A stretch of DNA of 64,000 bases from Patagioenas fasciata (Eukaryota > Chordata > Aves > Columbiformes > Columbidae): the NCBI RefSeq assembly GCF_037038585.1, contig NC_092523.1:48563501-48627500 (forward strand), read 5' to 3'. The notes beneath the pieces are model-generated. The model searched no databases, was not told the origin of the DNA, and saw only the letters and a program-made list of their open reading frames with translations. Made by a program: the position numbers and the translations under genes. Of the stretch, positions 9,801-21,800 are shown piece by piece (within the stretch, counting starts at the first letter, position 1; the number at the start of each line of letters is the position of its first letter).

Positions 9801-12800
9801 GCTGGTTGTCTCCAGTGAGCTTCCCAGCTTTCTTCCGAACATAGGTTGCTCCATGGGAATTCTCCAGCGCATCAACATCTACTTTCAGTGACATGGTGTC
9901 CGAGGAAGGCAAGTGTTTGCTAAGACTTCAAGAGAAGAGTTCAGGGATGCAAATCAGCAGACAGAAAGCAAAAAGATAAACTCCCAGGTTTGTACAGATA
10001 GCAATGGGCAACTTCAGCTTGAGCAAATTCAGTCTGTTAGCAACGCAGACACCAGACATGGGGCTAGTTCCAGCTCTCTAACCAGCTTCCTACACAAGCT
10101 GGAATGAGCCGCTTAATTGCCATTTGCCTCATTTTCCCTCCTTTGATATGGTGACAGAAGCAGCAGCTTCCTCTGAAAACCGGTCAGGGTGGCAAAAGCA
10201 GTATTAGAACTTGATATTGTGGGTCAGTGACAGCTTAGCCATATTTTATTTAGCACAGTCCTGCATTACTACCACAGGATTAAGATTCAAATAGAAAAGA
10301 TGGAGAAGCTTCTATTTTCGGTTCCACCTGGTCTTAAGTTACCAATTTTGACAAAGACAAAAGGGTCCTGGGATCCTGCAGTAATCAAACCAATCAGGGA
10401 AATAATGTAGCTCCAGATAACTTGACCTGGATATGCAGTTCTGGAGACGTTCCTTGCCTTTCTTCAGGTGAGAGTATGTCTCAATTCCCCACACTGCTGA
10501 AATCCAAGGGAGTAATGCCCACACACCTCTTCATTTGCTCTGACACCACCAACAAAAGGATACACTTTAGCTTTTTCAGGGTCCACCAAGGAGTAGGCAG
10601 AGATGAGCTGTGCCAGAGTATGCACATCTTTTGGGTTTTGCCTTTGTAGGGGAAAAAAAACGTCCAAGTTACCAAGGTACATACTCATCCCTAAGACTGT
10701 TATCACCATGCAGTGCTTGCTGCTGCAGCATAGCTGCTATCTGTGGGGAGAGGCACGTCAGTCTGTGGTCACCTACAAAGTACATCACAGGTATGGACAA
10801 AGGGAGGTGTAGACATCTCTAGAGTATCGTGAAGCTGGCAATGGAAGACAAAAATCCCTCAGGTCCTAATAGCAAAGGCAAGAGAACAGTGTCCCCCAGA
10901 AAAAAAGTCAAGTGCGTAACAGAAACTAAAACCAGCCGTGCTTTATGCAGCACTACAAAAAATCATGCAACCCAGACCCCAGTGCAACCTCCACTGCACA
11001 CAAGGGCCCTCTGGCACAAGTCAACCAGGTTTTCAAGTGAACATTACCTACAGATCAAATTAATGATCCCCCCCTCTTTCCTAGATATAGGTTTGAATTG
11101 GAGCCCCTGTGCAAAAGCGACTCTAGAGGAGGGCAACCAGTCACAACATTGTCAGGCACTGCCTAGCATTTGCCAGCTTGCAGAGGTCTCTGGGTGGAGA
11201 CCTCCAGTTCAGCAACCACCCAACTCACTTCCAGAGCTCTTCCAAGTCACTGATCGCTTCTTTCTTCCTGCCATGCTTTAGTTTGAAGTTGGCAGCTTCC
11301 CTTATCAGCGACAAATGGATAGGAGACTTTGGCTGAAAGACAGAGCAGCCATAATTAGTTACTCATTATTGCAGCATGGATCCTAGCTCTAGCTTTAACC
11401 CTCCTGACCTGGCCAAGGAGAACTGAGTTAGCACACTGTCACACAGAAAGGAAAACACCTTTGCACTCTAGGATGAGGCAGAACTGCATGGGACAAGGGA
11501 GCTTGCTGCTCCACAATGTTTTCTCATCACGGAGAAGGCCTGATTGCTACATTTGGGCACCCATTGTCCTTATTCTCCTCATCTAACACAAACTGCTGCT
11601 CCCTGTTTGCAACCATGTAAGATAATGAAACACCAATAAAAAGAACGCTCACAAAACAGGAGATCGCAGGTCTCCAGTACTCCAACTGGATGAGCTGCTG
11701 CTGAGGCTGTGTAACAACAGGTAAAGCTGAGCTGGACTAGCTAGAAGAGACTGGGACAAAGCTTTGTGCATTAGCTCCTCTGGTCTGACTTGCCTGGAAC
11801 TGCTGATACCACTGGATAGCCTGTGTGAAGACCTCGATTGCACTGTCAATGTCCTCTTCGTGACTGTACATTGTCACCAACGCAGACACCTGCAAACATT
11901 CAAGAGCAGCTTATAGAAGATCCTCACAAAAGCTGTGTATAGCCAGAAAGTTAGCAGTTAAATGATGGGATTGCTTAAGAGCAGACTCAATGTGTGTTTT
12001 GTGCTTTGTCCCTAAAAAACAGCTCTGGTAATGATCAGGATACCCAGGAGAGGCCTTCCCACCCAGGTCCTTCCCAAAGAAATGTCCCCACCAATCTTTC
12101 TCCTATGGTACAAGCTTAAGGCTGCATTCACAGACAGAAAGTTCTTGTCTTGGCACTTTCTTGGCTTTCCACTGGATGCAGTTTCATAAGAAACTCTTTT
12201 TCTTCCCCCATTCTCCATCTCAAGAGCAATGAGGAAAAAAAAGCAGCACTGATGAGATGATACACACATCATCTGCTTGTCTACATACCAGTTACAATTG
12301 GAGGTGACCCAGGGCAAGGAGCTGGCATTAATGACTGCCCCCATAAATTACTCTGATAATTGGCACTTGCAATTGGAACAGACCTACAACTGTCAGCCTC
12401 TGCTCAAGAGGCTTACACTGTACACTTGAGTATATTCAAGGTCATTACACTTTTCCAAAAACTAGATGTGGACATGTGTGCAGACTGGGGTGATGCTGTG
12501 GGCATGGAACATATGGCACTTTCTCCCTAATGCCTGTTGTCCTAAAGCTGCTTCAAAACTTCCAACAGTACTGTGGCAGAATGCAAACCCCCTTCTCTCC
12601 CCCCACCTCCTTCAATATGGAGGGAGCAGGCACATCTCCCTGTCTCTGCTACTTGAGGCTGACGGCTTCTTTTGTTTGGCCCAGAGCACCCTGGCTAGGG
12701 CCATTAGTAGAAGGGAGTGCCGAGGCGCCAGTGAGCCGCTGGGCACCTGTGACCAGTGTGGGGGGGTGTTTGGAGGCTTCAGGGGCGCCCCACACACGGT

Positions 12801-15800
12801 GTGGGGGTGCAGAGAAGCTTCTAGAATGCCTACAGTCAGGTCTGATCAGCCAATAAAAACGGGACTCTCGTCGAGACTGAGCCAGTTGTTGCCGGTCTCT
12901 CGGAGCTACGAGCAAGATTCTGCTGCTGAGACCCCGCCTCCCCGGGATGGAGACCCCGCTTGCCTTGCCGCCACGTGCGTAAGTAAAACACTCGCAGAAT
13001 TGCGAGTGTATTATAAATTTACACTCGCGGAATCGCGAGTGTACGCTTTACCTTTATCTCTCTAAGAATAATCCAGAAACCGGATTCAGGCAAGTGTGTA
13101 CTCCTCTGGGACTCGAGGGTGGTTCCAGTATAGTTTTGGGTGAAGCCACGTGTATGTACTCTGTGGACCGCCTGTTGTACTAGTTGTTACCCCTTAATAA
13201 TTTTCCTCAACTGATACCCGAACCTATATTTAAGTCACTTTTGGAGTGTTAAAACCCTGTTTCTCACTGGTTTAATAAAAGTTGTTTTGGACCCTGTTGT
13301 CCCTTAAATCAGCCTCGGGGTGCCTCCGTGACATTTTGGCGCAGCGAGCAGGGTATCAGATATGGAGGAATTATTTAGAGGGTTGTTTAATGTCTCTGCA
13401 GTAACCTGGGGTCTTGCCGTAATGTGGATCGCGGTGTGTTTCAGTTTGGGTGTTTGCTTAAAGGTAGCACAGGATTTGTGTAAAATTAAGCAGCGAATGG
13501 AGGAAAACCTTTCGCGGGAAAGTGAAAAGTTTGACTCTCTGATACAGGACTTTTCTCGGCAAAGCATACGGTCGGATTTGTTAGAACAGAGATTTGGCTT
13601 GTTAGAACAGAAACTTGTTTTTTTGGAACAAAAACTTGAGTTTTTGTTAATTAATATGAGAACTTCCTCTAGCGTCTCCCCAGTTCAGGTGTGCCCCTCG
13701 GCCCCCCCGTTTCTCGACAAAGATACTGATTCTGAAAACAGTGTTGATGAAGGGGGGGTAGAAACAAAGGACGTGCGTCCTCTTATTAGAACTGAAACAC
13801 ATACGGATGGACGAGGCAAAAATCCACGCACGGCTACCCATAGCACGCCATATTCAGGACTGGAGCTAGGAGATTTACAAACTAGATTCTCACGCAAGCC
13901 GGGCGAGACAGAGACTGAATATCTTTGGCGCGTTTCACTTACCGGGGGTGATAGGATATTATTGAGTAAGGACGAGGCCACAGGCTTCTGGGGCCCAGGG
14001 GTATTTTTAAGTGATGGTCCGGATGGTAATCACTCCATCACATCTCGTGTAGCTTACTGGGCTGGCGGTATAGATCCCAGGGAACGTGGGGAGCCAGTTG
14101 CAATTGTTGTAAAAGGCTTATCAGATCTTGCTGAGGGAGTTCAAAAGGCGGCTTGTATACAAGCAATGTATGAAAAGGGCCGGCAGTCCCCCCCTATGGC
14201 GGCGCCGGTGGATCCGGTCCACCTTCGGCTGCTTATTAAAGGATTACCGGATGCCTTAAAAATATATGTCCAGTCCCTTAAGGAGAAAATTCAGGGGACT
14301 ATTGATCGTAATAAGCAAAATCCCCGAAGTCCTCCTGAACATGTATTAACCTGGGCGGAAATTTTACACAATGTGGTTACACATGGGCGCGAGATGGGGT
14401 GGGTAGACCCAAGCGGCGGCCCGTGCAGAAGCCGGACGGTCCGGAAGACGAGCCGAGCCGAGCCTCTTCAGAGGCCGCCCCCCCCGTCCCAGAAACCGAA
14501 GCGTTTTGGCTGCCGGTCAGATCAGAGCAGCAGCTTGCAGCAGAGCAGCCTCTGGCGCCGCGCGGCTGCTCTGGGTGTGCCCCGAACACTGCTATATAAG
14601 CTTTCCACCGAGCACCTACAGGAGCTGGTGGAATACTTAGAGGGAAGATCAGAGAACAAAGAGGAGGCACCGGTAACCGTCCCCCTCCCTGAGGACAAGC
14701 GAAACATTAACCCTTTCGTATCCTCACAAAGGGAGCCAAAAAACTAGTAGAAGCGGATGGGAAGCAGGACCGCCCCACCCGCTTTGTATTTTCTTGCCAA
14801 TGGTCCAGTGATAAAGAACCATACATACATATCCCCGTTGGTCCAAGGCGAATAAGTGTGAAATTTCTAATTGACACAGGCGCACAAATCAGTGTTTTGA
14901 ACAGGCGGCAAGCTGACAAACTTGGGATTAAACCATCAAGGAAAGCCATCAATATAGTAGGGGTAACAGGTGTAGCAGAGAGATGTCCTTTAGCTCGAAC
15001 CCACCTTTTGCTACCTGGGGAAAAACGGACAACAGCTGTGGAAGTTGCCCTGAGTCCTTATAAGGCAAACATATTGGGATTTGATATTTTGGCAGGTAGA
15101 CGGTGGTGCTTACCTAATGGGGAGATTTGGAGCTTTGGAAGCCACAGAGCGGAGGTAGCCCGTATTAGAATATTGCCACTAACCTCTGCATCCTTGCAGT
15201 TTGAAAGAACTACTGACGTTAGGATTTTGCAACTTGCTCCTGCTCTACCCACATCTACAATAACCTGTACTCCACAGTACCCCCTGCCAAATGCAGCAAA
15301 ACGGGGCATTACGGAGGTTATTAATGATCTTGAAAAAAGACAAATAATTAGCCGCACCCATTCTCCCTATAATTCTCCAGTTTGGCCCGTTCGCAAGCCT
15401 GATGGGCGATGGCGCCTAACTATTGATTATCGAAAACTGAATAGTAACACTGCACCACTAACAGCTGCCGTCCCAAACATAGCCTCAGTGGTGACTGTAA
15501 TACAAGCAGCAGCCCACCCATGGATGGCTGCTTTAGATGTTAAAGATATGTTCTTCATGATTCCCCTAAGGGAAGAAGACAAGCCACAATTTGCTTTTAC
15601 CTGGGAAGGGAAGCAATACACTTTTAATCGGCTTCCTCAGGGGTACAAACACTCTCCTACTATTGCCCACAATGCCCTTGCTGCGCTCATTGACACTGTA
15701 CAGGTACCCTCAGGCATTTGCATATATCAATATATAGATGACATCTTAGTGGGTGGAAACAATAAGGAACAGGTGGGGCAAGTAGCAGAAACTCTTTGGA

Positions 15801-18800
15801 ATTTATTAACACAGAACGGATTAGATATTCCACCGTCCAAGTGCCAGGGTCCCAGCCAGGAAGTTAAATTCCTAGGGGCTTGGTGGATAGGAGGAGCCAT
15901 AGCAGTGCCTGATGATGTTCTGGCTACTATAGACAAGGGACACACCCCAAACAGCAAAGCGGACCTACAATGCCTGTTGGGTACATTAGGGTACTGGAGA
16001 AAACATATCCCAGGATTCTCAGTGATTGCCCGTCCCCTATATGACCTACTCCGAAAAAACAAGAAATGGAATTGGACTATACAACATACAGAGGCCCTTA
16101 ATGTTCTAAAAGATGAACTTAAAACCTATCAGAAATTGGGCCCACTACATCCACAAGACCCATTGAGAGTGGAATGGGGGTTTGCAGAACATGCCTCCTA
16201 TTGTGCCATATTCCAAAGGGGTCCAACAGGGCCAGCTAGACCTTTGTTGTTCTCTTCCACCGCATTTAAGGGAGCTGAACAACGATATTCGGAGTGGGAG
16301 AAGGGGCTTCTCTCACTTACCCGAGCAGTTAAGGAGGCAGAGAAACTGTGTACGTCACAGGAAGTTATTGTACAAGGCCCTTTCCCTCTGTTGAATTCAA
16401 TCCTTAAAGGGTTACCGCCCCCTGAGGGGGTGGCACAGAAAGCAACAGTACGAAAATGGTACGCCTATTTAGAGGGAGTTAGCCAATTGTTACTACTAAA
16501 GGAGGGTTCTGTAAAAGTTTCAAAACTTCAACAACCTGTGAACGCTGATCCGGTCCTGTTGAGCCTGCCTTATAAACCCTCTCCTATTAAAGAAGCACCT
16601 AAGCTAACTCAGGACTCAGACACACAAGGAGTCTGGTTCACTGATGCATCAGCCCATCGGGTAGGGACAAACTGGCAGTACAAGGCAGCAGCATTGGAGA
16701 TTGCTACTGGAAAAAGAATAACAGAGGAGGGGGAAGGTAGTGCTCAAGTAGGAGAACTGCGTGCTCTTTTATTAGCAGCAGAAGGAGGAGCCTCCATGAT
16801 TTACACTGATTCCTATGCAACCTATAAGGGTGCCACTGAATGGATATGCCAATGGGAATCTAACCAATGGGAAGTAAATCGCACCAGAGTGTGGAGAGCT
16901 GAAGATTGGCAAAGACTATTAGAAATTGGCAGGTCACGACCTTTGAGTGTGGGTTGGGTAAAAGGACATGCAAAGGATGGAACCCTCGCTGCCAAATGGA
17001 ATCAACAAGCTGACTTTCTAGCCCAGATCAGGCTGGCTGAAAGCATACCAGAGGAGTGGGCACGGTTAGCTGAATGGTTACACCTTAAGCGAGGCCATTC
17101 TGGAAAAGCAGATCTTTATTACGAATGCCAATCCCGGGGTTGGCCAGTGTCCATGGGAATATGTGAAGCAATTCTCACAGCCTGTCCACAATGTCGGATC
17201 AGACTTAAAGCTGATCACCCAAATCAGGCCCCGGCCCTACATATCAGGCAGGACAAGACTCTCTGGAGCACGTGGCAAATTGACTATGTCGGGCCACTGA
17301 GACCCTCTAATGGAAAGAAATACATCCTGGTGGGGGTAGAGGTAGTATCAGGATTATCAATGGCCACTGCTGTCAACACGGCCACTGGAGATCAAACCGT
17401 GCAAGCGCTGTGTGGGTGGTTTGGTATCCTACCCACTCCTGAGAATATCCAGAGTGATAATGGCACACACTTTTCAGCTGCCGTGGTTCAAGACTGGGCT
17501 AAGGGAGAAGGTATTAAGTGGGTGTTTCATACACCATACTATCCCCAAGCCAATGGGATCGTGGAACGAACCAATGGTTTGATTAAGAAGTATGCAGATG
17601 TATCACGACACAACTGGGACAAGCGATTAGCACAAGCTGTCTTCCTTGTCAATAACCGCTGGGGAAGCTATGGGAGCCCCAAAATCAGGGCGTTCTGTCC
17701 TGAAAAGCCATTGACAGACAGCAACTTGACAACCAACACAGAGGAAGAGCATTCCTCAAAAATACAAGTGGGCCAGCCTGTCATGGTGAAATTACCATCT
17801 ATTGGTATTGTACCCATGACTCTAGCAAAACCCAGAGGGTTATATGCCTGGGAAGCCCTTGATGAGAATGGGAAAACCCACCGTATTAGTGCTCGGTGGA
17901 TAGTTCCAGACTACTAACCCTGAAAGCCCGGTTCCTCCTCGAGGACCGAGGTCTGTTCTTGTGTTTTCTTGCAGGGCAAAGGACAATGACGGGGTGGAAG
18001 AGGATCCAGATGCCTTGGAAACGAAACGACACCAGCAATGACGGGGTGGAAAGGGATCCAGCTATCACCAGCAAGAGATGGAAGAGAATCCAGATGCAAG
18101 CCATTCAGAAGGAAGGCAGTCACAGGAATGGAAACACTAACGAACTGTGACTGATGTTTGGGACTCAATAATTACCTTGGGCAATTGTTGATTGTTCTAA
18201 TTATTTCAATTCTATTGTTGATTGTTATTAATAACTGCGTTGCAGGGGTAAGTCAACCCATGAGATACGGTGATCCACAGTGGACATTAAGGCTCACCGG
18301 CAGAAGTGTCCCCTTTTTACTTTGGAGGCAAGAGGTGACTGCACCACCACTCCAAAGTATCAGACCATGACTGTAGTCACGGGGTGGATTGTGGCAGAAT
18401 GCAAACCCCCTTCTCTCCCCCCACCTCCTTCAATATGGAGGGAGTAGGCACATCTCCCTGTCTCTGCTACTTGAGGCTGATGGCTTCTTTTGTTTGGCCC
18501 AGAGCACCCTGGCTAGGGCCATTAGTAGAAGGGAGTGCCGAGGCGCCAGTGAGCCGCTGGGCACCTGTGACCAGTGTGGGGGGGTGTTTGGAGGCTTCAG
18601 GGGCGCCCCACACACGGTGTGGGGGTGCAGAGAAGCTTCTAGAATGCCTACAGTCAGGTCTGATCAGCCAATAAAAACGGGACTCTCGTCGAGACTGAGC
18701 CAGTTGTTGCCGGTCTCTCGGAGCTACGAGCAAGATTCTGCTGCTGAGACCCCGCCTCCCCGGGATGGAGACCCCGCTTGCCTTGCCGCCACGTGCGTAA

Positions 18801-21800
18801 GTAAAACACTCGCAGAATTGCGAGTGTATTATAAATTTACACTCGTGGAATTGCGAGTGTACGCTTTACCTTTATCTCTCTAAGAATAATCCAGAAACCG
18901 GATTCAGGCAAGTGTGTACTCCTCTGGGACTCGAGGGTGGTTCCAGCATAGTTTTGGGTGAAGCCACGTGTATGTACTCTGTGGACCGCCTGTTGTACTA
19001 GTTGTTACCCCTTAATAATTTTCCTCAACTGATACCCGAACCTATATTTAAGTCACTTTTGGAGTGTTAAAACCCTGTTTCTCACTGGTTTAATAAAAGT
19101 TGTTTTGGACCCTGTTGTCCCTTAAATCAGCCTCGGGGTGCCTCCGTGACAAGTACATACCAGGGAAGCAGCTGCTCCAGTCACGTTATGCAAGTAAATC
19201 CAGGCAACACACGGGTGTGAGGGATTATAAGAGTGGGAGCACAGGCAGAGACCATCTCTGCTGACAGCCAAAGTACTTCTGTGGCAAAGTTTGGGCCACC
19301 TGATGCAAGTTATAATCCCACCTTTGTCCAAGACAAGGAAGATGGGCTCAGACTCCCTGCAGACACTCAGGTCAAATGAAAACCAGAGGGAAGAGGCAAC
19401 AGGAAGCAGGCAGTACAAAGCTGTGATACAAGGGGAAAACCTCACACAGTTCAGACTGAGTTTTGCTTACCATACCAGGCTTGTGCTGCAGCTCTTCTAT
19501 GCTCCTCAGGATCATGCAGGCTTTGGTGACACTGCCTAGAACAGAGAAGACAGTGAGGAACATGCTCTGAGTGGCACAGTAACACTTCACCCTGCCAGTG
19601 AACTTCCAGCCAAAGGTGAACAATGGGGACATAGCAATTTCCGTCTCAGAATACCTCCCCCATTTCCAAGAACAAAGGACAGTCTTCTACACAAAGGACC
19701 TTTCTGCCCTCGCCACATCCTGCAAGGGTTCAGGAGCAAATTTTTGCAAGCAGGGTCTTCTCTTCCAGGAGCAACTCTGTGCTGCCTGACTGTATAACAG
19801 GAATGGTAGCATCAGGGAGCCCCACATTGCTCCCAAGACCTTCCTGTCCCAGAATACAGTGTGGGCACCTCTGTCAGGGATCTGTGGAGCCTGGATATCC
19901 AGACATTAAGTTATGAGCTCTATCCTGCCATAGCCATATATATATATAGAACACCCAACTGAAAGCATCTCTGCTCTGCACCCCTGTCACAAGAGTGACT
20001 GTAACAAAGATTGCCCTAAAGCCTGTTTTTCTCACCCCTTGTACCACTATTGTGTGCACACTTCCCAACAAAAGACAACACTGAATACCTTGAGCAATTT
20101 TTAGCTGGGCCATCGTCAGCTTGATCTCAGCTGCATTGGCAGGGTGCTGGTCTGCAAAGTCCTGAGAGCCAGAGGAAAGAACAATTCAACATATGTGTGG
20201 GCACCAGGTTGCTCCTCTGGTGAATCATATCTCATGCTCAGTCACAGCAAGCTGGCAAGAGCCAAAGGAAGCTTCCCAGCACAGGCAGGCTTCAGCACAC
20301 AGCAGAGGAGGGTCTCAAACTGTGCCGGTGGCCCATGGACCTCTCAGATTTCCACCCCAGACCACTCACTCCCTCTGAAAAGGAGGCTATTGCAAACTGC
20401 TTGCAAGCAGAGCAGCAGAGCCCACTGCTTACCCTAGAAGAAGTCCACTAGAGCTTCCTAAGCATAAAAATCAGAGGTGCAAGGGAACTATTTCCCTTTA
20501 AAAGCAGCATTGTTCAGTTTGGTCTAAATGCTTTCCAGCAGCATTACACCAAACCAAAATAAGCACAGTCAGAGACCCCTGGAAATTTAAACCAAACAAA
20601 ACAAACTAAGGGAAACAGCACATAAGAACACAAATCACAAGTTTAAACGGAGCTTGGTCACAGTAGCACTCTCTCTCAACCTACCTGTAGAAGCCCCACA
20701 GCCTTTGCGTGCTGCTTCTCGCGACACAGTTGGGCTGCCTGGATAAGCACAGGCAGCAGATGCTCAGGGCTCTGCGACTGCAGGCTTGCTGACAGCTTGC
20801 GGCACTGATCTGCCTGAGGAGTGGGAAGAGAGAATACACTTTTCTCAACTTCTACAAGCACCTAACATACCAGTTGTATCTAAGAGGTGTTAGTGGTGGC
20901 TTCCTGAAATGGGTACACAGAACCAAGAAAAAGCCCTCTTAGTAGCACTTCAGATGCATCTAAGAACCCCACACACACCTTACATCTCCCACTCATCTCC
21001 ACATCATACTCCCTACAGCAACACTCAAGTAACTACACAATTGGTTGTCTGTTCTTTTCAGGATAATTTTTTTTTTCTTCTCACTTGCCTAAACCAACAC
21101 AGAACCACTGCATATCCATTTTTGTCTGGTCAAATTCCTGTGGAGAGTGCTGAATCACTAGCTACATACTGCACATCAGTTTCTCCTACCTGGTTAGTGT
21201 ACATTGCCAGCAAAGCTTTGTTGAACTCAATTGCCTGAAGTTGCTTCTTGGAGAGTTTATGCTCAACACCTTCTGCATTGGTCAGTTTCACCTTTTTCTT
21301 TGAGTCAAAGACATTTTGGTCCTGGAGAAATGATACATCATGAGAAGATGTCACTACATTCCTTGAAGAAGAAAAGGCCTCTGGGTCTGACATTTAACTA
21401 CTGTTTAGGAAAAAGACTTTCCTGGTTCTAGCCCTTCCCTCCACAGAAGCAGAGAATCAGGCTGAGGAACCACCAGGAAGGGCCACACTGAGAAAAGCAA
21501 GGTAATTCTATACCTTGTTAATAGTGATGATGTTATTTGCAATGACAGCAAGCAGTCCTACATCTGTTGGCCTGCAATAAGAAAAGCAGAAAGAGCATTG
21601 TTATTAAACAGTGGCCTCTGTACAGATGGAAGACTGAGTATTTGTTTCAGAAAAGCCCTTACTTCAACTTGATTATTTGATTGTAGAGCTGTAGAGCGTC
21701 CTCTGTACGACCCTGCAGTTGCATGATATATGCCATCTGACCATGAATAATGGCCAGTTCAGCCTCAATGTCTTCTTCTGTCACATCCTGAAGGAAAATC

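Larger units (their letters stand above)
12572..19151 (+). mobile_element. Endogenous retrovirus, class III (ERV-L/ERV-S-like), young, looks largely whole; no env
   Basis: A 6580-bp provirus with 762-bp LTRs at both ends (12572-13333 and 18390-19151) and the 5-bp duplication AGTAC. The primer-binding site TGGCGCAGCGAGCAGGGT (13337-13354) is complementary to the 3' end of vertebrate tRNA-Ser(UGA) as I remember it, 18 of 18. A gag-like frame and a pol frame (protease, reverse transcriptase, RNase H, integrase) are each open over their length, with no break seen in either; there is no recognisable env or dUTPase. The two LTRs differ at only 5 sites (0.7%), which at usual bird neutral rates suggests an insertion of the order of 1-2 million years ago. 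It lies antisense in SRP72 intron 12. Class III is inferred from the serine primer site, the integrase style, the 5-bp duplication and the lack of env. Confidence 0.92.

Noticed and set aside
12466-13065. Open frame of about 199 codons in the 5' LTR, with a copy in the 3' LTR
   Set aside because: It spans unique flank and LTR U3, has no recognisable domain, and the region is explained by LTR regulatory sequence.
19936-19948. (AT)n microsatellite
   Set aside because: Only about 13 bp, too short to be of note.
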